The notes beneath the pieces are model-generated. The model was given only the letters and a program-made list of their open reading frames with translations, did not search any database and was not told where the DNA came from. Below, one piece after another: positions 57,138-64,000 of a stretch of DNA of 64,000 nt. The DNA is taken from assembly GCA_947184155.2 (NCBI GenBank), contig CAMXCT020000468.1, forward strand, positions 1 to 64,000, given 5' to 3'. Source of the DNA: Cladocopium goreaui. Its lineage: Eukaryota > Sar > Dinophyceae > Suessiales > Symbiodiniaceae. The position numbers were made by a program, and so were the translations under genes. Each line of letters opens with the position of its first letter. Position 1 is the stretch's first letter.

Positions 57138-58740
57138 CGAAGTGATTGAAGAGCTGCATGTTAGACTGGTTCAATGATTGACGTAGGGGTACTGTATAGT
57201 TGGGGTCGAGCTCGGTCAAGCAGCGTACCCTGAGTGGATCATTGGCCGCCTCAACCATTTCGCTGAGGTCGATGTCATTGTTGTCAAACTTTGAGATTGA
57301 AAATGCATCTGTCACCTCTGAGTTTTCGCTGTCACCGTCAGGGACACGAAAGGCAACGGCTCCGAGTGGTGCTGCTGGGTGTGTTGTTGGGTTGGTAGAT
57401 GGTTCAGGTGGTGGTGGTCCAGCGGGAGAAGTGGGTCGAGCTGTGTAGTGGTGGTGGTGGTCGGGATAGTGACTGTTGTTCCATTCGCCCCAGGTGTCAT
57501 CAGCATCCGGTGTGGGGATGAAGGCTGGATTGGATGGACGAGTAGCTGGTCGTAATACGACTTCGCGGCTTCGGGAATGACGACGAGGGGTTCTGGAGCG
57601 TGGTCTAGGGTGAGATCGATGACGGCGAGGAACCACTGGAGAGCGGCGTCTTGGCGGTGATCTTCTTCTGTATGGAGAAGGAGTTCGGCGGTCTTTGTCG
57701 TGTTTCGTTGAAGACCGAAATCGTGGAAGGGGAGAACGAGGTCGAACGGCACGGCGAGGAGAATGTCGACGATGATGTGGTTGTGCAGAAGGTCGACGGG
57801 AGCGTGATCTTGGAGTCCTGGATCGTGGTCTGCGTGTTGGCGATGTTGGAGCATGTAGATGGTGAGGGAGAGAAGTGGCTTGAACAGGGATGATGCGATG
57901 GTCCGGAACTTCAGGTTCGGTGGGTCGTGCTTTCGGTGCAGGTGGAGGCATGGTTGTAGGTAGTGTCGGTGTAGGTAATGGTGTGGGCGGTATGTGGTCC
58001 GGTGCAGGTACATCGTGGTGGAGAAGTAGTTGACGTTGTTCTTGGGCGCGTTGGGAATCCAGAATCATTTGCTGTTGAGCTTGAATAAGACGGACCGATT
58101 CGGCAAGTTGTTGTGTAGTGGAGCCCAGCGCTGCAAGTTCTGGTGAGATGGATGGAGACGGTGCTGTCGTTGGTGCCGGTGGTGTAGCAGGGAGTGAGGC
58201 TTTTGGAGCTGAACGACGTGGTTTGTCAGGTTTCTTGTCGGAGCGAAGCTTTGGGGCGGCCTTAACTGCCGGTGATGGAGGTTCATCGGGAGGAACCATA
58301 GATGCTTCCGTCAATAGTGGAGGGTGAGGGTTGCGAGGTGGGTATGGAGAGCTCTGCAATGGTGTCGGTGGAGTAGTCGATGTAGGCGATGAAGCTGGAG
58401 CAGAATGCCACGCAGTTGGAGCGGTGGGTGCCGTAGGAGTAGTGAAGGCCGGTGGAGCGGTGTGCACCATAGTGGTTTCAGGAGCCATAGGTGTGGGCAT
58501 TGTAGGCACGAGTTGAGGGGCTGGTACCGCATGAGGAGCCGGGGTCAATGATGTAAATGGCAAAGATGGTGTGACTGACGTAGACGGCATGAGTGAAGAG
58601 GACGAAGACCATGTAGGATGTAATGGCGAAGGCTGTCCAAATAAATGCGCGTTGGGCGGTGATTGTGGCCACGTCGATGATGGATTCGTAGGCTGCGGTG
58701 GGGCAGGCCATGACGTCGGAGGAGTAGTCCACGGGTACAT
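57118..58740 (-). CDS. Element ORF1, proline-rich and RS-rich protein
   Basis: 540 residues from ATG 58740 (MYPWTTPPTSWPAPPQ). The first 300 residues are Pro/Thr/Ala-rich and low in complexity, with one helical segment (STTQQLAESVRLIQAQQQM). Residues about 300-410 are an RS domain (SRTPRSRSRRPS, RRRSPPRRRSPVVPRRH). An acidic C-terminal tail follows (DNNDIDLSEMVEAANDPL). It occupies the gag position as the first ORF after the 5' repeat and is probably an RNA-binding or RNP-forming protein (inference). A shorter Pro- then RS-rich frame leads the related element at 62226. Confidence 0.65.
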   Translation of the reverse strand: MYPWTTPPTSWPAPPQPTNPSSTWPQSPPNAHLFGQPSPLHPTWSSSSSLMPSTSVTPSLPFTSLTPAPHAVPAPQLVPTMPTPMAPETTMVHTAPPAFTTPTAPTAPTAWHSAPASSPTSTTPPTPLQSSPYPPRNPHPPLLTEASMVPPDEPPSPAVKAAPKLRSDKKPDKPRRSAPKASLPATPPAPTTAPSPSISPELAALGSTTQQLAESVRLIQAQQQMILDSQRAQEQRQLLLHHDVPAPDHIPPTPLPTPTLPTTMPPPAPKARPTEPEVPDHRIIPVQATSLPHHLHAPTSPTRRPRSRTPRSRSRRPSAQPHHRRHSPRRAVRPRSPLPRFRSSTKHDKDRRTPSPYRRRSPPRRRSPVVPRRHRSHPRPRSRTPRRHSRSREVVLRPATRPSNPAFIPTPDADDTWGEWNNSHYPDHHHHYTARPTSPAGPPPPEPSTNPTTHPAAPLGAVAFRVPDGDSENSEVTDAFSISKFDNNDIDLSEMVEAANDPLRVRCLTELDPNYTVPLRQSLNQSNMQLFNHFVDEMFN

Positions 58741-59271
58741 TGCTCAAGTAAAGAAAACTACAATGGAAAGTCACACGCCAGGATGAACCACAGGATTCAG
58801 CTCCTACACCTACAAATCGTGCGTTGTGCCAATCCAGGCCCGTGTTCCAGTCAGCCACAAGGGCATAAAACGGCATTCAAGTTCCAACGAATTAGATGCA
58901 CAAAATGTTTAACCTCACCAGACAACCATCAAAAGAAAGAAACACCACACCTGAAAGTCGTGTGCCTGCCTGATTCCTGTATCAAATGCTGTAGTCATGG
59001 ATCGTCAAAAGCAGCTGCGAAAAAAGGAGGTTTCTGAAGTTTGGTACGGCATCACAGTTGAAGAGACGCATCGGCGAGTAATCCCTGGGACCACAAGAGC
59101 AGCGGGACAACCTCAAAAGGCTGGAAAACCGCAAGGCTGATTGTTGCCCTTTACTTAGACGAATTAGTAAGTTAAAATGTGTGAATTCAGAATTCAAGAC
59201 TGTCAACACTCACCCTAAAGAGGGTTGCCTCAAATGGCTCCATGGCACCATGTCGGAGCCACCATGGAAAC
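58741..59271 (-). other. Leader between the 5' repeat and ORF1
   Basis: 531 nt with no long minus-strand frame. It probably contains the 5' untranslated region, but no promoter motif could be assigned. Confidence 0.45.
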
Positions 59272-59808
59272 CACACTAGACAAGAATGGATCATTATATG
59301 ATCCGGCAGGAACTGAATCCTGAAACATGCAGATTAGATACGAAACAATGAAATTAACGATGCATCCTACGAATAATAGAAGTTCTCCTGAATGGTTTCC
59401 ATGGCCAAGATCGTCATCAAAAATAAATAAATCGGCGACGTGGTTTTGATAAAATAATCCAAATACATCGGCGACATGGTTTCGGCGAATTAATCCAGAG
59501 AGTCAAGAATACTGTCGGCGACATGGTTTCGGCGAAAACTGAGGAAGATTCTGATGCATCTAAGCCAAACGTAAATGACCAACAATAATTCCAGATTGCG
59601 ACAACAGTGCAGCAACATGACAGCTTGTTCAACAGTTCAAACTGAGTTCTGCAGGTACACACCAGGACGTCTCCCGATGCATCACCAGAGAATGTGGGCG
59701 TCTTCGTTGGCAGTGATCCCACAGACTCTGTCACTGCCCCCTGCAAATGTAAGAAATTAGAACAAAAGAAGTTTTACATCTGTTCAGATGTTACACACAC
59801 ACACACAC
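59272..59808 (-). repeat. Terminal direct repeat, 5' copy (pseudo-LTR)
   Basis: Identical to 46827-47361 except G for A in CATCTAAGCC and one extra AC in the terminal run. It is followed by the hairpin CCCTGC-CGCA-GCAGGG at 59808-59823. Confidence 0.92.
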
Positions 59809-62225
59809 CCTGCCGCAGCAGGGTTGGTGAGATGGAGATGAAAATGAGATGAGAATGAAACTGAATAAAAACTTACCTAACCGGGACGTTAGCCGAAGAT
59901 GCTGCAAGACAGACACTGTATACAGACATTACATACATTACAGATATTACGTACATTAAATACATTACATATATTACCTTTATTCCTTCATTCCTTCATT
60001 CCTACATACATACACTACGTTACGTTACGTTACGTTACATTCCACTACACTATATTACATACATACTATGTACATATACATAAATACACCTGCATGTATC
60101 TAAATAGGTACAGTATCATTTGAAACCATAATGTCGCATGCTTCATCTGGAACTGATCCGGCAAACTCTCAGCTCAAGCCCACCACTGAGGCTGCGTAAT
60201 GATGTTTAGAGGTCAATTAATTTGACTTAGACCCATAGTCAGCTAAGTTGGTTTATAACTCCAATAAGGGTTGATTGGGGGCATATGGCTATAGCTAAAG
60301 GGGATTATAAAGCAACTTACAACTGGGGGCACCATCCTGTACCACTCATGGTGCCTGCAACTGAGTTGCAATCTTGGCGGCTAGAAGGCCTCGCCTTTCA
60401 TGGCAGTCATGTATCCACGAACATCCTGGCAACGTGAGCGAATGATAGGGAATGTCCCGCATCGTGAGCGAACAAAAATCATGCGCACCCCCAAATTGGA
60501 TGATAAATGTTCATGGATTCAAAATGTTCCCCTTTTTGTGGGGATATCTCCCCAGGTCTGTAGGATCCCATCCTGGTGACACTCCCAGTCCAAGGGAGCT
60601 CGAGGACCTTGGCAGATTCTCATGATCCAATGGGTGGATTCTCCATGGCATTGCCAGTGGTGAAATTGATGGCATCGACATGGACGATCTTCTGGTTTTC
60701 TGAATTGGGGAATGCGAAAATTTCTGAAAGGGCCCTGCATTTAGGTCTCAGACACCCACTACAAACCTATGGCAATGCAACTCAAGTCAACTCACAATGT
60801 CAAAAATGAATCTGTTCAAGGGTTTGGGAGAATGTATCCTGTTGATTCACTATGAAATTCGGAATTTGATGGGTGCAAAATGGAAAACATCAGAAAGCCC
60901 CTGACACTGCTGCAAAAAAGAACTTGTGCTGCTGAACTAAGGGTGGTTTCACGCTACCCACCAGTGTCCCGACCAGCGACGCTTCAGAAGGGTTGGTCGG
61001 CTTCCATCATCTGGAGGATCTTGAACTGCAGAGAGGCCCTGTGCAGTGACACTGCTGAGACCCAGATGTGCATATATGATACTATACATATGTATGTTGT
61101 GTGTGTGTAAAATGTGGAGATGTATATATACATACGTACAACTATACTTAAAATACATATGTATCATACATGTGTGTGTGGAATATGTACTTACATACTA
61201 TACCATTGTTCTATACATATGTGTGTTTTAGCTACATTATGTATTATATATATGCGTGTGTGTGTGTGTCAAGCTCTGTACCGAAGAGTTCCTCACTTTT
61301 TGCGGCTGATTTCAACCAACTAGTTTTTTTTAACTGCTTTCTTCCATAAATTATGGATACCGTTGCACCTTAATTCATAGCAGGGGGCACAAGGACCTTT
61401 GGTGAGTCTTGTGCCAATGAAGACACTCACCTCAGGTTGTGAAAACGTACCTGCATGATGCACCTGGATGACATACCCAATATGTTGGGGTCATAGCTGG
61501 TGGTCATATTCGTATCCGTTAGTATTTTATGGGATCAGGCCAACCCAAGAACCTGCATGCCGTCATTCAGTCATTTCATGATCACGTTTGATTGAGCAAT
61601 ATTGGTTTTTCTTTTAAACAACCTGACATTCAAATGTCAACGGATAAGCTTGGCCTTTTTAACTCGGTATGGCCGAGTGATGCCTTCAACCTACCATGAG
61701 GCAATCAGACTTTGCATTCATGACAAGAAACTGTCTTTCATGACTTCGCAAGTGTGTATTTCGGCCGTGGGATCTGTCAAAGTCCGGTCGTGGTCCTGGA
61801 ATTCCAGGCGTCGTATCTCCCCTGGGAGTGCGAGAATCCACAAGTGAATTTGACTCTTGAATTCAGCCACGGTGGCTCATTGCAATGATTGAATGTGTGT
61901 CTCCGACACAAAGCGTGCATTTGAGAGAATAGATCCCGGTATGCTATCCGGCAAAAATAGCTTGAATCCACTGAGTTTGAACTTGAATTTGACCTTTGAC
62001 AACTTTGGAGACTGATAGTCACCAATAAGATGAATTCCCTGAATTCCACACTTGAAGCCTCAGCATTGAATTCCAAACGGATGAATTGTGTTTGTACACA
62101 TGAATGCCTTTTGGTGTACAGTTGAGTAAGCACTAATACGTCACCACTTGCTAGTTGTCTAACTGATCAATCCTTGTACAGTAAAAAGTTGTCATATTAG
62201 ACAACACATTTTCCTTTTTCTAGAT
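59809..62225. other. Intergenic, simple repeats, no gene supported
   Basis: Holds ACATT/TTACG simple repeats at 59930-60060 and TATACATATGTGTG-type repeats at 61060-61270. Short frames on both strands resemble nothing known. Confidence 0.55.
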
Positions 62226-62663
62226 GTGGCCGGCAACGTGGACCCAACTCCACCTCGGCCACCGAAAGCTCCGGCGAAGCCAGCAGCAAGACTGGCACTG
62301 ACATCACATACTACTTCAGCAATTCCGGTAGCAGCCCCAGCCGCAGTTCCAGGAACGGTCACCGTACCTCGTCGGCCGTCAACAATCCAATCTGTGGTGC
62401 CGGTTGGAGCAGATGATGACAAACAAGAAAGACGTACAACATCAAATTGCTCCAGATCTAGAACAAGACGTCGTCATCGAACATCCCATCATCGTCACCA
62501 TCATCGTGATCATTATTCTCCAAGGTCCACTCCGAGATCTCAAAGAGGTAGGTCAGTTGGAACAGCTCGTTCTGTTTCTGAAGTTCACGGTCCACCACCA
62601 GGTCAACGGGACATTCTTTGCAAACTGGGGCTTCTTCACTCCAGCAACTCCTCCACCTTTTGA
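62226..62663 (+). pseudogene. Proline-rich then RS-rich remnant (ORF1-like)
   Basis: The frame has no ATG start (it begins at a GTG). It reads PTPPRPPKAPAKPAARLA, then SRSRTRRRHRTSHHRHHHRD and RSTPRSQRGRS. The composition matches the Pro-rich to RS transition of the ORF1 at 57118-58740, but it is far shorter. TTTTTCTAG just upstream could be a splice acceptor. Confidence 0.4.
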
Positions 62664-62665
62664 AG

Positions 62666-62902
62666 CAGTATCCGCTCAAAGGTACTTCTGACCCGACACT
62701 AAAGAAGTGGCTTCAGCAATTTCCCGTAGAAACGCAACAAGAAGCCACCAAATTCGCCAAAATGTTTTAAGATGCAGCGGTGCCTAAGGCAAAGCTGCAA
62801 GAGGCGGCTGTTCAGTATGGATTACCAATGGAACAAAGTTTGAAGTTCCCCCCTCGAGGTCTTCAGCAGTTGATAGCTATCGCAGCAGCGTTGACAGCTT
62901 GA
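62666..62902 (+). pseudogene. ORF3-like C-terminal module, with internal stop
   Basis: Reads TLKKWLQQFPVETQQEATKF, then TAA at 62768-62770, then QYGLPMEQSLKFPPRG and LQQLIAIAAALTA before the stop. It aligns with the end of ORF3 (YKKWLKDLKLPQ..., VAMGIDPCKHKG..., VALLMHS). Its position just before the RT remnant repeats the gene order of the 13-kb element. Confidence 0.5.
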
Positions 62903-63047
62903 CTAGTCATATCATGGCGAGAGTGGTTACCTTTGAAACTTTTTGAAGTCTTTAACCACCTCCGCCAGTTTTTGAAGTATTGTATACATCATGTTCCCAC
63001 AATCCAGAAGTCAGTTGCGATGTGGGCGTTGAGTCTGCTCCACATTT

Positions 63048-63700
63048 TTGCGCTGTGTTGTTTTCCTTCTCCTCATTTGGAATCACAAAAAAGTGGAGGT
63101 CGACCCACGTGTACAGCGGACTCACTTTTTCACAGCACTTGGTGTTGTATGGCGCCAAATCAGGGGCGCTGGAATAGGAAGTCAGATTTCTCCAACACTT
63201 TCGAACTTGGCCGTGACGCTTATCGAGAGACCGTGGAGCAGTACCTATCAAGAAGTTCTGACTCAACCAAATTTTCATCATCTTGCAATCAGGTACGTCG
63301 ACAGCCGTTTTGTCATTGTACAGAAGCACCATCTTCAGGCTCCAGTGTTCAAAGTGTTTACAGACTTGGACTTTTATGGTAGTCCAGTCAAACTGGAGCT
63401 GGTTGCCGACAATTTTACTTCTCGGCTTTTATGTGGATGTTTCTGAAAGAACAATCATTTCAGCCGGAACCCTCCGATTGCGTTTGAGCGGACTGAAGAG
63501 TCGAGCTCATTTAATTCGCAAATATTCATTTCCGTCCTGTCAAGCACAGAGTTCGTTGCACGCACTATCTCGGTTATATGTACGGAAAGGCTTCGCTTTG
63601 TCAGATATTCACAGTGCGTTGTGGCCGACAAATACCAGCGGCGATAGGCCTTTGTGTGTAGGGTCAACCCCTGTTTCCAAGGGATTTGCGAATTTTTCTG
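63048..63700 (+). pseudogene. Reverse transcriptase core remnant
   Basis: VDPRVQRTHFFTALG and WRQIRGAGIGSQISPTLSN give RT motif B (IGSQISPTLS). IRYVDSRFVIV is motif C with YVDS. LDFYGSPVKLELV corresponds to FYGHPIILETE of the intact element. After a +1 shift near 63438 the frame continues as ISAGTLRLRLSGLKSRAHLI and SSLHALSRLYVRKGFALSDI. No GIY-YIG domain or motif A is present upstream, so it is 5'-truncated. Confidence 0.6.
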
Positions 63701-64000
63701 TTTTTCTGTTTTTCAATTTTTCAGTTTTAAGGCAGGGGGTCGACCCACGTGTACAGCGGACTCACTTTTTCACAGCACTTGGTGTTGTATGGCGCCAAAT
63801 CAGGGGCGCTGGAATAGGAAGTCAGATTTCTCCAACACTTTCGAACTTGGCCGTGACGCTTATCGAGAGACCGTGGAGCAGTACCTATCAAGAAGTTCTG
63901 ACCCAACCAAATTTTCATCATCTTGCAATCAGGTACGTCGACAGCCGTTTTGTCATTGTACAGAAGCACCATCTTCAGGCTCCAGTGTTCAAAGTGTTTA
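63099..64000 (+). repeat. Tandem duplication of the RT core, 640-bp unit
   Basis: GGTCGACCCACGTGTACAGC begins at 63099 and again at 63739. The next 260 bp are identical except for T versus C in GAC(T/C)CAACC. The frame of the first unit's tail is in phase with the second unit, so one uninterrupted frame runs from about 63439 to the window edge. Confidence 0.9.

Larger units (their letters stand above)
46827..59808 (-). mobile_element. 13-kb multi-ORF Penelope-like retroelement
   Basis: Two 535-bp direct repeats bracket a minus-strand string of nine genes: ORF1, ORF2, ORF3, RT, SANT, A1, B1, A2, B2. The RT carries an N-terminal GIY-YIG nuclease domain, so it belongs with Penelope-like elements, specifically those with permuted domain order, and not with LTR retrotransposons: no integrase, protease or RNase H is seen, and the repeats lack TG...CA ends. 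Penelope-like elements often show direct repeats (pseudo-LTRs) from tandem insertion, consistent with the diverged partial repeat next door. The only difference found between the repeats (AAACC versus AAGCC) argues for recent insertion or gene conversion. Multi-ORF relatives are known as Terminons in bdelloid rotifers; this gene set is unlike what I know of those. Confidence 0.75.
62226..64000 (+). mobile_element. Decayed relative of the 13-kb element (partial)
   Basis: On the plus strand, a Pro/RS-rich frame, an ORF3-like C-terminal module and an RT core follow in the same order as in the 13-kb element, compressed into 1.2 kb and broken by stops and frameshifts. The RT core is then duplicated in tandem and runs off the window. 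Confidence 0.6.

Noticed and set aside
46827..59808. Classification as a Ty3/Copia LTR retrotransposon
   Set aside because: No integrase, protease or RNase H; repeats lack TG...CA ends; the RT carries GIY-YIG, which points to Penelope-like elements.
1..64000. tRNA, rRNA, CRISPR array, or bacterial-type operon
   Set aside because: None recognised by reading; the tandem arrays have no spacers of CRISPR type and no Cas genes.

Overview
This window is repeat-choked nuclear DNA of a protist, most probably a dinoflagellate (inference). The grounds are kilobases of short-unit satellites, recognisable genes almost all on one strand (minus), introns whose donors can be GC instead of GT, and reverse transcriptases related to Penelope-like elements. 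No rRNA, tRNA, bacterial operon or CRISPR array was recognised.

Layout. 1-12.5 kb: two blocks of one satellite, each ending in the same 123-bp tail. 13.2-20.2 kb and 27.5-31.7 kb: two tandem paralogues of a multi-exon minus-strand gene joining a caspase-like (peptidase C14) domain to TPR repeats. Both four-exon models splice to an exact multiple of three. Copy 1 carries about 3 kb of satellites in intron 2, where copy 2 has 108 bp, and a further 2.9 kb repeat block upstream that copy 2 lacks. 24.7-27.4 kb: a pseudo-exon and loose exons of an unrecognised gene. 33.4-34.3 kb: a protein with two RanBP2-type zinc fingers and a UBA-like segment. 35.7-38.5 kb: exons of a WD40 gene. 39.7-43.5 kb: an AT-rich, virus-like island (broken DDE integrase, zinc-finger ORF, SF1 helicase relic) between arrays of a GC-rich palindrome.

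46.8-59.8 kb is the most notable object: a 13-kb retroelement on the minus strand between two 535-bp direct repeats that differ at a single base. Its ORFs in order are an RS/proline-rich protein, an unrecognised protein, a coiled-coil protein, a reverse transcriptase with an N-terminal GIY-YIG nuclease domain, a Myb/SANT-like protein, and a twice-repeated two-gene module (A1-B1-A2-B2). Three frame junctions in it are all +1, and one ORF is cut by an in-frame TGA. 62.2-64 kb holds a decayed relative on the plus strand whose RT core is tandemly duplicated.

The caspase-TPR and zinc-finger/WD40 genes look like host genes. The 13-kb element and the AT-rich island look like independent mobile DNA. 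The satellites fill introns and spacers, and their long open frames are an artefact of stop-free repeat units.
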